Below are positions 11,601-26,600 of a DNA stretch of 64,000 nucleotides, piece by piece. Origin of the DNA: Heterobilharzia americana (Eukaryota; Platyhelminthes; Trematoda; Strigeidida; Schistosomatidae); contig OX104130.1 in assembly GCA_944470555.2 (NCBI GenBank), positions 67,647,160 to 67,711,159 on the forward strand. Reading direction: 5' to 3'. The position numbers and the translations under genes are program-made. The notes under the pieces are model-generated. The model made no database searches, was not told the origin of the DNA, and was given only the letters and a program-made list of their open reading frames with translations. The stretch's first letter is position 1. Every line of letters begins with the position of its first letter.

Positions 11601-14600
11601 GCAAAACAAGGTATTGTCAGTCATTTGGTATCTGGTTGATACGAAAATGTCATGAAATAGACTTTATTCATGGAAGGAGAACCTTTTTGGTATATGAATA
11701 ACCAAAGTTACCGAATTCCTATGCTTAAGCGATTTCATGAAAACATCTGAAATACCACCTCCAGAAATGAGTGACGTGTTCCAGTTGACAAGCTTATTTG
11801 TGACTAAACGTCATACTACTTACTAATTACAAGTAACATAACGTATTAACAAAACATTATAATGTGCATAATATGTAAATCCAAATGAAACTATAATACA
11901 ACCTCTATTTTTGACTCTTCTTTATCAAATTCTTCTTGTAGTATCAGCATTTTTGTAGTTAAATCCTCTAGTTTTGGATTTACTATAATACTTTCCATTT
12001 TTTCAATATCGTCTATTCTGCCAAATTTATCATTCATTTCTTTGTCACATATAGCAACCAGTTTCTCGAGTTCTTTCTGTCAGGATAATTAATCATCATT
12101 CAAGTAATAATAGTAATAATAGTGATGATAATAATAACAATAATAATGATAGGAACTAATTATCATCCTGGTGCTAGAAAATGCAATTAAAACCTGTACT
12201 CATACATAAATAGTATGATGAAGATTTATAAGCAGCAGTTGCTCTACGCTTTCTGATTACGGGAGCTGGGAAAATGTAGGTTTGAACACTTCTCAGCAAT
12301 TCATTTAGGAGAATAAGTTTTCGGAAAGAGTAGATGTATGAAACTTCGAAAATGAACTTTCTGAACTAATTTCAAGGTACTTGATGATAATTGAAGTAAA
12401 ATGAAAGCCTGAACTGCGGCAGGATTCGAACCAGAGACTTCCGGGTTACCTGTTCAATGTTTTGTCAGTTGGACTACGAGCCCCGGTTGCTAACCAGATT
12501 CGTATCTGTCTGACTTCCATGTGAATTCGTGACTCGTTGCTATCTCTTGATTGCACTATCACTAGCTGCCGGTCAGGACTTCTCATCCAAATTCAAATGT
12601 GCTTGAATTAAATACTCATTGTTGACTGAGTAACCAGTGTGAGTACAATCAAGCTGTGGTAATGTGTCACTAATTCAAATAATAGTCAGGAAAAACCTTT
12701 GATGATTGAAGTGAAATAAAAATCTGGTTAGAAGTTGGGTCTGGTAGCTCACTTGGTAGAGCACCGAGTCGGAAACCCGGTGTTCACTGGTTTGAATCCG
12801 CTTGCGGCGCAAATTTCCATTTCACCTTCAATCATCATCGAGTATCAATACTGGTCTACCAAACGACGGATATCTCAGATAATCAGAATGAACGATCACT
12901 ACACTCCTCAAAGTGGAGCTTAGGTTTAGCTTATTGCATACTTGACCGCCAACATGTGAGTCATCTACCAATGTGCACCGGGATGCTGAGCTTCCTAGCT
13001 TGGTTGCCACATTACAAATAAGATCGATAGACTTTGGTCTGCAATCAGGACTAGAAAACATGAAATTGGTTGCACTCCCGTGACCAATCAATACACGTGA
13101 GTCATTTGTTCAAACTCCGCCGTCTTTTGTGATTCTGGGAATAAAACACCATCTGCAACACCAACACAATAGGTATATCCCACAACTTGTCCTATTCGAT
13201 TTTCTAAAGTAACACTTGATGTGTTATGAGTGCCATCAGATTCTATATCTGCAAGAATGTATTCAGCTTTCTGTAGGCACCAGTAAGTTTCAGTGAGTTA
13301 AGTTTAAAAGAACTACATACTGAAGTAAAATTTAATATCGTTTCCCCATTACTAAGCAGATTATAACGTTTGCTTAAGGCAGAAGTGAACTCAAATTTTA
13401 ATTTGTCACTATTTCTGTTTGGATGATAAGATTGCACGATCGCCAACCTACGCGATTTACGGCATCACCATGATATCCGGTTGTCTACTAAGGGTTGAAT
13501 GTATCGTAATACAGTTCACTCTGTTCTATTATCTGGGTGTAAAACACATCCATCAAAGGTACAGGATAGGAGAAAGCTTCAGATGTTCCAGCACTGTTAC
13601 TTATGTAACATAAGCTGCATGTCTTGGTGTCATCACATCAGTAAAACAGAAGTTAGTTGGTGAAGCTGTGAACCTTCATCGACTTAGATGGCAGTGACAT
13701 ACGTTGCGCACCGAATAACTGTTTTTGGCTAGACCTGACTTAGTTTGGAATTCATCATGAAGTGACATCAGTTGGAGGGAAATTGGAAACCCGGGATCAC
13801 TGGACAGCTGTTTCGCACTAGTATAGGACTCCTCAGCAGTGCGCAGCCATGACTTGGCCAGGGGTCGTACTCAGGACCTTCAGTTTCCCTACCCAGAACG
13901 TTACCATTGAGCCACTGGGTCCAAATCCAGTGATCCATATTTCTTACTTCTGTCAGTTCACGCGATCTATATCCAATGTCGTCGCTGAGTAACTGTCCTG
14001 ATGTTCGACTTGGTTGACTCCACTGATCAGGATTTCTCATTGAGACTTCGGTAAACACCTCTCGAAGCTTGTTACCAATTAGTGGTAGATTGATTCAATC
14101 TGGGGATCTATGGAGATTTATTAATCGTGAGACTGACAAAAGTAGGGAATATGGATCATCGGATTCCCACCCTGTAGCTCAATGATGCGCTGGCCACGGG
14201 ACCTGAAGGTCGTGGGTTCGATCCCTGGCCAGGTCATGGCTGCGCACTGCTGAGGAGTCCTATACTAGTGCGAAACAGCTGTCCAGTGCTCCCAGGTTTT
14301 CAATGGTTCCTCCAACTGTGTCAGTCCATGATGAATTATAACCTAAAATCAACTAATAAACCTTCACAAACTTCCAGATAGAGATAAACTCGAACTAGTT
14401 TTGCCAGCATTATTAATAACTACTTACTAGAAGCCTTTGTCTGGGATTCTTATATAAAGATAATTATCAAATTTTGAAGGGAGAGTACTCACAACCAGTA
14501 GTCCTATAAATTCCAGCTGTTTCTATTGATATAAGTATAAAGGTTGGAAACTAAGGTAGAATGTAATTCCACATTTGGTTTGTTTATTCGATTTATAACA

Positions 14601-17600
14601 CAGTCAACAGGTGATTTTTATAGTCCTGTCACCTCTTATTCTCTGTGTAAGATTCTTAACAAGGCTGGAATTAGGGTAGCATTTGAACCTACAAACTCAC
14701 TCAAAGATAAGCTTTATAGGCTTAAGGATCCTATAGATCCAAATGAACAAAATTTATTCTACCATATCCCATGCGATGACTGTGAGGTCAAGTACATAGG
14801 TCGAATCAACGATCGGGGTCCGTTAGATTATTGGAGCATAGCAGTTTAACCAAATTCAGAATAATAGACCCCAATAAGATCAATAATCTAGAGAATAAAA
14901 ATTCGGCTATTGTCATGCATCCAATAACACAAAACCAGACAATAATGACAAGCAAATAAATCGCTTTTATGTAACGCTTAACAAACACAGTGAAGGATAT
15001 ACTTACAACTAACCTGAAATAGTTTTTTATGTTTTTGTAACATTATATGACGGGTTTTTGCTTGTTTTCTTTCAACACGTTGTTGCTTCTTTTCGTCTTC
15101 TAATTCTCTGATACGCTTACGTAGAGCATGTAAAGTATGTCTTAAAAATATTAATCCATTTGTCATCTCAGATGGGACAGTTTGATTTGCATAATAATGG
15201 ATTTGGTCTAAGCGTAGAATTACAATAATTTCTAATTCATTTAATTTGCGCTGTTTTTCTAACTAAATAATAAAGTGAATAAAAAATGATGATAATATGA
15301 GATTTGGGCACAATGGTATAATTTAATTCCAAATTAAAATTGTTTATTAGATATATAGCACACAGTGAAATAGTATTATTTACTGGATGACGTTTCGAGC
15401 ATAAATTATCACTGATCATAATCATATCCATGTAATCATACTACTTTTGACGTCTCATATTTATAGTCCTGTCACTTTCTATCATTTGTTTTCATTGGTA
15501 GTAAAAGTCTCCATGTCTCTTGTATATGTGTTGCTGATAGGTAGCGGCAAAAAGGCAGCCAATAGAGAAATTGTTTTCAGATCATGACAACCTGATTGGA
15601 CAAGTTTTACGTCACACAACCAATCCGATTGGTTTATTTATAGCTTGGTTTTCTGAGGATTTTGTAAATATATATACACCATGTATTTGTGTAGTAAAGT
15701 TGTTGTTCTTACAGTCACAAGCCAGTCTTTTGTATTCTGACTTCTCCGTGGCTCAGTGAAGCACAGGAAGCTGAGGGAAGTCAGTCGTTGAGGTGTCTGT
15801 CAAGTATGAATATCATCATACCCACGCATGTAATTCCGTTTGGTCACAAAAGTTGTGTCATTTCTATGACATGTGTTGGGTATTGATTCAATGAACAATG
15901 ATTCATTCAGTAATCAATCTCTCCTTCTGTCCACCTAATTATATTGGACTTAAGTACAGTGGTTTTATCCCACCCTATTTCTTAATAATCTATAGAGGAT
16001 AATTATGAACTATTAGCGCTTTCCGATGTGTTCCAGTTCTTTGTTTTGGTCTTTGCACTGACTAGCCAGTTTTCCAGCTTTATCATTTAGACGTTTGACT
16101 AAACCTGCCTTAACTAACATTGAATGACTTGAAGTCTAGGTACCTGTTAGACATGAGTACGACTAATAACGGTAAGACGAGTAGAAAGTTCACAGCCTCT
16201 ATTGTGTCACCCTACAAGGAAGGTACATCAGAAACCTTACGTAGAATTCTCAACAAGGCTGGAATTAGGGTACGATTTAAACCTACAAACTCGCTCAGAA
16301 ATAAGCTTTTTCAGCTGCCTTAAGGATCCGATAGAACCAATTAAGCAAAATAATACAATCTATCAAATTCCATGTAATGACTGTGTGGTCAAGTACGTAG
16401 GTCAGACTAGTCAGTCGACGTCAATTAGAATAGCTGAACATAGGAATTTAGCTAAATATAGAATGACAGACCCCAGTAAGATCAACAATCAAGAAAACCA
16501 CTCAGCTACTGCAATGCATGCATTAACAAACAATCATACAATATACTTAGGGAGAGAGAGAGATCGGTTACTGAATGAACTTTCGTTCATAGAATTAACA
16601 CCCAGTATATGTAATAGAAATGATACAATACGTATACCAGAGAAATGGAAAATTTTACTACCAATAAAAACAAAGAATAGGTGGTGACATAACTATGAAT
16701 ACCAGGTATTGAAAGTAGTATGATTACACTGATATGATTATGAGCAATGATAATCAAGTAAATAATACTGTATTACTATGTACTATATCGTCAAATAAAC
16801 TAAGTTACTATGGAAACAACAATAATTTATGCAATACTGATAAATAAACTGTATTATTTAATAGAGTATCAAGGAAGTGATAAAAAACAGTCTTTAGAAC
16901 TCCCTATTACTAATTGTAAACCCTGTTCTGAGAATCCAATCAAAGTATTATTTACTTTGATAATATAAAAATGAATTTGGGCAATACATTTAAAACATTT
17001 TGATCACATATTTACTTGTCAAGTCAATTTGTATAGAACCGAAGAAAAGCACGATAAATATAATATATATAAAAATAATATATATAATATAATAGGAGAC
17101 TAAGATGAGGTGGGATGAGGACAGAAAAAGAAGAATGATATAGTTGATCCTAATCTTAGCAAAAGAATTTTACCAAGGTAGGTGTAGGGTTGGAACAAAC
17201 TGCTTTTGTACATCAGATAGAATGGACGCAGGAATACTTGATGAAACCATAAGTAGGTGTACTATAAGACCTATTCAACTCTTATTTCTAACATATTCTT
17301 CATTGTATCCTTAGTGGATCGTACATGTCACATCGGATTTAGATTTTCCTTTCAAATTAATATTGTAATCTTGAGAAGTTTCATGCTCACACGAAGATGC
17401 AAATCTGCATAACTCAAAGTTGAAGTCAATGACTTAACTACTAAGCTGCTGAGGTTGTAACACATTCGAAATCTTACTCATTCACCTCCCAGTTTCAATT
17501 CCTAGACTACCCACCTATTCGTTGTCCAGCTCTACCATTCGTCAGCTATCTTTTATTATTAAATGTAAGTACAACATGTGTTCTTGCTGAGTCGTCGGCT

Positions 17601-20600
17601 CACTTTTTTCTCTTCCTCTTTTCCCTTGTAGATTCTTGTAGCCACCACTAAACTCACACTGCTGTGCGCGCTTCCTGCAACAACTTACCTACCTGCCTAC
17701 CTACCTATAGGCTGGACAAGAATGTATCAACAGTTGGTTGTTACAAGGTCATCATTTGATAGCCTTTTAGATTTATGTAGGTAAAGAAATTGGTAACTGG
17801 ACGGTAACTGATGTGGCTGTCAAGTCTTTAGCGCTCATCAATGATTCACGTTTACTGATCAATTTTACCCCATGGTCATTAGGATAGGTGATGTAACACT
17901 GCAGTGCACTGTTTTACGGTGTTAGATAATTGACTGATGTAGGTCAGTGACGAACACCTTCGCTGCGTCAGCTGCATTATTTAGCAACCAATGAATGATT
18001 GGAGTGCAATCTAGTGTGTATTCATGTCAGCATATGAAGCCAAAAAGGAGATTGTTTCGTAACAGGATTCTGCAGAGAATCTACTTTACCTCATCAACTT
18101 TGATCTTGTCTTTTCGTGTATTGTCGCAAACCTTCACATATTAATCGTGATTCATCATTGTCAAGTATATGAATGTTAACAGATTGTTGATTTAAATTCT
18201 GCTAAACCTGTGCTATTTCAAACAGTCTAACAAGGAATTATTGCATTCTGTTTGATTTTAAAACATCCCACTTCAAGAATATAATTTTGAAAACAGGTAG
18301 AAGAATATACCACCTCAGTGTGAATAATATGAATTAACTAAATATTCAGATCTTAACTAAGCAATTTACATTCACATTGTATGCCTATTAACATATGTTA
18401 CAGCGAATTTCAGTAAAATATAAGCTGAACAATACGTTCGACAAAGCAAACGGTATACGCACTATACCTTTATTCCAACGAAAATGTGTAATACAGCATG
18501 GAAATCTTAGCATGCAATATTTCAACACGATCGCTTCCTGTAAAATATTTTTAAATGAAATAATTATTGCATCTGAAAAGTCTTAATAACAGCAGGATAA
18601 AAGGCAATAATGTGAAACAGGTAGCTGGTGTTACATAAGCATTTGATCTGGATTGGTGGATAGATGGAAAATAGAGCGTAATTTTGTGATAGTAGTTCAA
18701 TGAGTCTATCAGTACAAAGTATGCAATTTGATATAAATAACCTAGGAGTAGTAATGTGCTGTATTTGTTGGCACTTCTAAGTCCATTTCCATCAGGTATA
18801 ACCATTTTTTCTTTGTTTTATTGTTGGCTTGAGAAACGGCAATACGAAAGTACTTTAAAAATGCGCGGAATTGAATGATACGTTTAGAAAACATGTTCAA
18901 AAGATTAAAACAAATTGGAAGGGGAGAATTTCATGAAATATATTCACTGAAAAATTTCTGGCAGCCGAAGATTTCAGCAAGTCTAAGACCTGTTCTACTT
19001 CACACAAACATTATGGACAGATTACATATTACATATAAGTAGTATACGTCGCAACATTTGGAAATGTAAAAAGTAACAACAATTGACTGCTAAAGACTCT
19101 GCAAGAAAATGAACAAACGAACGCCATTTTTGGGTACTTATTTCAAGAACAAGAAAATAGATTTACAATGATGACAGTAAGACATGTTGGAATGCTCAAC
19201 AAAGAATGTTGTTTTTCGAATCGTCTTTTCATTGTAAATTTCAATATTTTTATACCTACCGATTTTGACTGTTATATTCCGAAATACTGAAGCCATTTAT
19301 GACCTTCATGTAGTACATTCACTATTCATGGTTAGGCTTGAGTAGTTAGTAGCATGTAAAGTTTATCAACATGTACAAATTGAACTAGTTAGGACATGCA
19401 TTTCTTTATACTGAGTAACGCAATATTTTTTCTTGTCTTACCATTGAAAAGTCTGGCTAACTGTTAGATGTTCACATGTGCGAAACATTGATTAGACACG
19501 AATTTATACATTAACCTATCTGATTCACATGTTTTTGATTAGACATGAGGATGATACATCAGCGTTAAGTTTGAACCTCTAATAAAGGGGTTGAGAAGTG
19601 AGTTTAGAAATCATCGGATCGCAAATTCAATCGAATACCTTCGTTAACTGTCACAATTGTTAAAAAGTTTCATTAAGCTACTGTTGGAAAGCAGTGATAA
19701 ACGCTGTGCCATATGAAAAAGATGATGTTGAGAATGAACTATTCTCTCATACAAGCATAATTCCCATATTCTGCAGACTGTTCTTTAACCTTCTGGTGGA
19801 CCTGTTCTACCAGTCATTACATCTGACTTCCAGCCAGTAAGTCACGGAAGAGAACCCAATCCGACTTACTATAGGTTAGGCAGACAGACAGAATGATCAC
19901 CCCTCAAAGCCGGTCACAGAAGTTACAGAGTGGTAAAATTTAGTTCTACAAACCCGAAGAGAAACTGAGGATCATTTATAAGTAGAACGAAGTCATAATA
20001 ACTTTCGAAGTATACTACTAATAAACAAATTAAGTAGCCAGAAATATCTCGGGTCGATCTGCAGATTTTGCCATCTAGATCAGTATGATCAAATCACCGG
20101 TCAGCCGTTTCGCTCGTTTAGGGTCGAGTTCATCAGCGGTGTACCCGAACGAATTCAGCTCACTGAGCCGAGTTAGTTCAGATCACTTGAATTTGGATAG
20201 CTGAACTGCATGAACCGAGCTTACCTAAAGTAGAATGATCAATTTGCAGATGATTAGTGATTTACTTAAAAAAGATAAGGGAAAAAACGTCCCCGGGAGA
20301 TGCTCTTTGGATACGAGAGAATTTACCAGCTTGGTTTGGATAGGGCGAGATGAAAGTGGTGAAAAGTTCAGTCCTAGTGCATCTAGTCGATACAGAGCAT
20401 CACATTATTCTTACTTATCCCTTAGGATCGTAATAAAAAATACGGATTCAGTAGCACGTCGCCATTCCAATCTCTCCTCTGCAGTCTTTTCAACCGGGCG
20501 CCACCAATGCCCACAACCTTTCATTTCTGCCTCACATACCATCTCCACTTCATCATCAGACGCCCATTGGCTTGCACTTGGGAGCCTGGCCTGGAGCGTG

Positions 20601-23600
20601 GTGTGCCCAGAAGGTCTTCTCAGTGTATGTCCAATCCAATCTAATCCAATCCAATTCAACCCATCTCCAATTTCTTCTACATATTTGTTGGGCGATGGGT
20701 TCTCGGATGGTTCGTTTCCAAGCCACAGTGAGTTCCTCATTGCTTATTCTTACTATTCTGACCATCTGATCTTCAGTATCGAGTGAGAAAGAGTAGTCGG
20801 CAGCTATTGATGATGTGTGTCTGTAGTTTGTTGGAAATGCTTTTCGTAATGCACCGCCAAGTCTCTCAACCACCACTGACTGACTTGACTGACATTAGTG
20901 TTGAAAATCCGAATCTGGTTCACGCTTTATGCTGAGTGCAGTAGATCTCCACACTGATTTCACATCAGTGAAAGAAGGCCTGTCTAGCTGTCTATCCGAT
21001 CCTCACTTCGACGTCCTCATCTGTGCCGCCGCCACCACCTGTAGTTGAGAGGATGCTGCCTACGTATAGAGGTAGGTAGGTGAAAGAGACAACTTCCTTA
21101 AGGTTTCTCACGTCCACGGTGACTGCTGTTTGTTGCTGGTGTTGATGTTGTTGGTTGGGTATCTTCATCACCTCATTCTTCTCTATGCCCACTTGAATGG
21201 TGTCTCATCTTCGCTGCCTCGTCTCTTCTGTCAACTTGTTGGTGTTTGCCTGTAAATCTTCGAGTTTGTATGATATCAGACATAAATCATCATCGTTGGC
21301 GAAATCCAAATATTCGAGGGTCTCTTCATCGGTCCAGTCAGCATATGACAGTCTTCTCGCTCATCACGGTTTGCTGCATGATCCAGTTCAGTCCAGTCCA
21401 CTACAATCAGGAAGATGATTGGTGACAATGGGCAGCAACCTTGTCTTATTCCCGTCTCTACTGTAAAGGCATCACTGAACTTTCCATTGTGGATCATTTG
21501 GCATATGGTGTCCTCATATAGCTGTTGAATGAGGTTGATTAGGGCCTGTGGCACTAAAATTGTTATGTTGAAGCGCTTACCAAATTACTTCTCTGTCAAC
21601 GCCTCGATCGAAGGCCTTTTCAAAGTGGATGAAATTGATTTGGAGTTGAGTTGACTGCCATTCTATACTCTGTTCTATGATGATGAGTAGGGTATAGTTG
21701 CAATTTGATGAGCACTTGATTTATTCTTCCTGATGCCAGCCAACCATTCTGTTCCCATCGTAATTTTGAACCCAGATCATCTTTTAGTCTCTCCAGGATG
21801 ATGCGACATAATATTTTGCTTGATTTGGGTGGACTGAGGTGGATCATGATTCCGTGTTAGTTGTTGCAAAGATTTAGGTCTCCCTTCTTTTGGAGTTAGA
21901 CAAGGTGGGCTGTCTTCGCATCAATCGGTAGTTACCCTTTCTTCATTCCTCCCTTCCTTTCAAACCTTCTGCAGTCGTGGTGTGAGCATGTCGGCTGCTG
22001 CTGTCTCTGTGTCTGTTTTCATTGCTCCAGGAGGAATCCTATCTGGCTGGGCTGCTGGTAGTATTTCTGGACGAGTTGTGTGTGATGGTGGTGGTGGTGG
22101 TCGATACAAGAGTTTTTTGAAGTGGTCAGCTCATCGTCTCCTTTGTTTCTCCTCTTTCGTGTTAACTAGGTTTCCTTCACTATCTCTCATTGGTTTCATC
22201 TGTGTTCATCTCTTCCCCATCAGATAGTAACCTGGTTATTTGCAATAGTGTTGTCAAGGGCATCATATAGATGCTAATAAAGCTTTCAGTGGCATTTGTC
22301 GTGTTCCAAATATGACACTACATGTAGCTCGGCAACGCTTGCTGAATATAGAGGAGGCTATCGCTATAAGATCGATCAAGCCTAGATTCTGCATTTCGAA
22401 AGAACTTTTCCAGGTGTTACTTTTCCCTTGGCCTTTAATAAACTGATAGCCACTTCTGCCTTTTGAATGGTTATCTTTTTGTTCACTATCCTTTCATTGA
22501 TCTGTATATGTATCATCCCAATATTGACTAATTTAAAAAAGCTTAATCAGTTTTCTTGAAGACCGTAAATTTCACTCCATTTTGAATATGTAATTTCCCC
22601 TAACTTGACTTTGTTTCATCCTGTACAAATGTATTTCATAATTGTAGAACCTGAGGAGAACTTATTGGAAAGAATATTCTTCTTTCGGATCGTTACTTTT
22701 ATCAATATTATAAGAATCTTTAGTTGTTTGAAACCACAACAAACAAATGTAGTGTAGGGGAAGAAGAAGTAATAATTTAGTTCAAGGTTATGGCCTCTGT
22801 TAAACAAGTGCTCAAGCAGTTCAAAGAATGATATATATATTAGATGAAAGATAATGAAAATGAGATGCTCTGTCATCGAGGTTAATATGCTTTAATTGGT
22901 TTCATACTGGGGCCAACTCTGATAATGAATCATAGTCATTATGAAATGACAATCAATAAATTTAGTCTGTACATAAATGTCGACAACTGCGACAATAACA
23001 AGAAGAATTAATTTAAAAGGGATTTTTTTGCAATGGAGAAGAAAATCAAGGCTAAAATTTTGATGAAACAAGAAAATGAATAGATTATTCTTTAGTTTTA
23101 GGTTGAACATTGGCTAATTACTGAATGATATGCAAAGCTGACCTGCATGAAACGACTTATTGACTGGTGTAGCTAGGCGTTATGATAGAATATCACTTGC
23201 GACATCCCCCTTGAATTTTAAGCTCAGAAACGCAGGCTACTTCATCACTGTGATCACTTCTTGTTTAGGACCAATGTACTTGATGTTACGTTTGATGAAC
23301 TTATCTGGATGTCCTTTTTCACTTAGAATATCACAGATACACAGTAGTTCTTTCTCCACACACTTCTTGGAACAAATCGACCTTACTCTGAATCCAAAGC
23401 ACTTGATTATATTACGTTTGTAATTCATTGGTACAAAACTAAGAACGTGTGTACAGCGTGCTTTAGACGTTAGTTTTCTATATATACTTCTCATTATAGA
23501 GCTATCTTCTATTCTTGTCATTAGCACATCAAGAAAATGTATAGGATCACTGTTTTTATTTTCGTATATGAAATGAATTGATGGGTGACCGCTGTTAAAA

Positions 23601-26600
23601 TACTTCAGAATAGAGTTAATATATGTACACCTATCAAAGACTAAAAATGTATCATCCATGTATCTATAGTACAACTCCATATTAGCAGTTTGAAAATGTA
23701 ATTGCCCGTAACTTGAATTGATTTCAAGCTGTACAAATGCATTTTCTAGTCGTAGAACCTGAAGAGAACTTGTTGAAAAGAATATTCGTCGTTCAGATTG
23801 TTGTATTCTATCAATATAATGGGAGTCTTTATTTATTTCTACTGTGAAGACTGAAAATATATTGAAGGTGATATGAACCATTACGAGCTGAAGGGATCAA
23901 GGTAATAATTAGTCGTTTTTACCATCAGACTTTGCTAGTACTGAGCATTCCGAGTCACCATCTACGTTGACATGCAATACTAACAGATGTCTGATCAAGT
24001 GGCACTGAGTCAGGATACAATGGTCCACAATATTCTACTTCTCTGTTATGATTAATAACACTGTGTAAGTATTAAAGCTGGGTAAAATTATCATTTGATA
24101 CAGTGGCACAATGGCGACAAATAGTTTGACTCTACGACAGTAAACGTCAATCCATATCATCGCTTGCCAATAATTTTACTGAATAATAACAGAGTAGATT
24201 TATGTAACTAAAGGCTTTACTTTATTTGGAATTTTTAAAACACTTGTCAGACTATTCGATTGTGAAAACGCTAAACACTTGAATAAACATCTATTGACTA
24301 TTGATTATAAGCCGTTTCAAGAGAGTTGAGGTTACCAAAACTTCGTAATCATCAAATGAATTCAAAACTAAATTAACAGGCTCATATTTCAAACATTTCC
24401 TGTCTATGGACACGTTTGTTTGCTATTTATTATACATGTTGATTCTTAATTTTTCAAGCCTTAAATTTCCAGCTTTTCTCGTCAAGTGAAAACGAATCAA
24501 GTTTTAGGCGAATACATTTTCAGAATGGAATATGAGTTAAGAACTGCAAGGAAGTCGATTTCCCTTTTTAAATTTGTCAACATCAAGATGAAATATATAC
24601 AGATGAAGTATATGATAGATGGTAAAGGAAAAGATGAGAGTGGCCTTTCGTTTGTTGAAGGTCAATGGAGGAATAACATTTGAACGTGTTCCTTCTGAAT
24701 GCAAAGTCCAGGTTTGATGAATCTGGTTGCGACAGTTTCACTTATTTGAACAATGCAAGAACAAAGAGCTTTGCAGATTAAAATGAGTTCATTTTTTTAT
24801 GGCCTTCCATCAGCTCATACTCAATAACGCAGTCTCACATCACCTCCAACTGTGTATATAGATTCACATATGCTTGTGGAAGCAAGTACATATGACGGTT
24901 CTAAAAAAAGGGCGTCTACTCGATTTTATGAGAATATTCCGAGAAATCTGTGTCTGAATGGTAGCAAGGCTTTTAAGAGTGCAGTCGCCGGGAATCTGAT
25001 GGAAACAGGACATCAAATATATGTTTCTCACTCCTTCAGGATAATCAATAAACAAAGAACGCCATGTTTATTACAGTTTGCGGAAGCTTTCGCTATCGAA
25101 CATTTTCAACTCGACATATGCACCCAGAAGGAGACTATAATTAACCTTTCTTTGCCCTGGTAACTATATATCATTTCTGCATGTTTATGTATATAGTCTT
25201 CCCTTTTCTTTTGATTGAATCATTTCTTCATTATTTATTTACTGATTATTATTCACTCAGCGATTTCCCAGTTTTTCATGTAACTACGTCACCACCTATT
25301 AGCTTTTAAACAGTCCCTTCTTTTACACTGATTTTCGCTTCTTCTTCCACCATTCCAAAGCTCCAGAATTTTCTATCTCATCACAAATAAATACCCATTG
25401 ATTTTAACTAAAATTTGTAACTATTAAACGTGGGTTTCAAATCTCTATTTATTTCTACATATTTAAAGTGTGTCATTCCATCATTACTATTAATACTTTA
25501 TTTCAACTGTAGGCTATTTGCAGCTAATGAGATAAAATGAGCTGGTTTTATTCTTCAAACGCCTTTAGTCTTTCATTGTTCAAATTTATCAAGTGAGTTA
25601 AATGTATGACATTTCTGAAAGGAAGTCTTAGTTATGTTGAATAGGTGTTAGTGATCAACACGTGGTATTGTTTTTAGTACATAATATGTGACAGTGAAAG
25701 TTGTGATAGCGTCTATGGGACACTCTGCATTTACTAGGTGCACTAGCATGATTAGGAATTTTCACCACTTTTAACTCACTTTTTTCAAACCAACCTGGTA
25801 AATGTTCTGATATCCGAAGACGCGTTTGCCTAATAATATGTCCTGTGTAACTTGTTCCACAGGAACAGTTACATTGATATAAACAGAATGAGGAGCTGAG
25901 ATTAGTCAGGGTATCCTTCAGTTTCCGACTGAGTATTAGATGACAACTGAAAGATATACAAAGAGGATCTAGAGATGTTATTGTCTATTGAACAAGTCTA
26001 TTCGTGTTTACTACTTTTAAGCAAACAACACTTAGTGAGTATTCTAAATTATACCACAGAAAACAAACAGGATTTAAAACTTAATTTATTTACCTGAAAA
26101 GCTTCTAGTTCATTTTTAGCTTGTTTTAGTGCTGTTTCAATAACACGTTGTTTCTTAGTAAACGTTTCTAAATCTTTACGTAATATTTCTAGAGTTTTCT
26201 TCTCCTCTGTCATTTCTTCTTCAATATCTAAACGTTTCTCTCTAATTGAACAGGTACGCTCAAAATCCTCCATTGGACATCCAGGTGGACATGTATCTAA
26301 ATCCATTATATTTACATCTTCAGTACCACTTTCATCCTCTGATTCATCAAAACTTGAATCATCTGATGATGATTCTTCTTCCGATTCTTCCGAACCTGAA
26401 GTTAAATAACGTCATGATTATCATGTATGCATAACAGAAGGTAAATCACTTAATCTAAGAGTTTGTGAAGATTTATTGGTATCCATCACAGAATTACATC
26501 AGTTAGAGAAACATCGAGAACCTGGGAGGACTGAAGAGGTGTTTTGGTCCCTGGATAGGATACCTCAACAACACGCACTAATGCTCCAGACAGGGATTTA

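Noticed and set aside
12728..12800. Possible tRNA gene
   Set aside because: Good A and B boxes, but no acceptor stem or anticodon arm of proper geometry, and the tail is shared with other copies; it is the head of SINE family E.
20235..20786. 183-codon plus-strand ORF
   Set aside because: It is the antisense of the RTE LINE 3' region; the minus strand matches the family protein.
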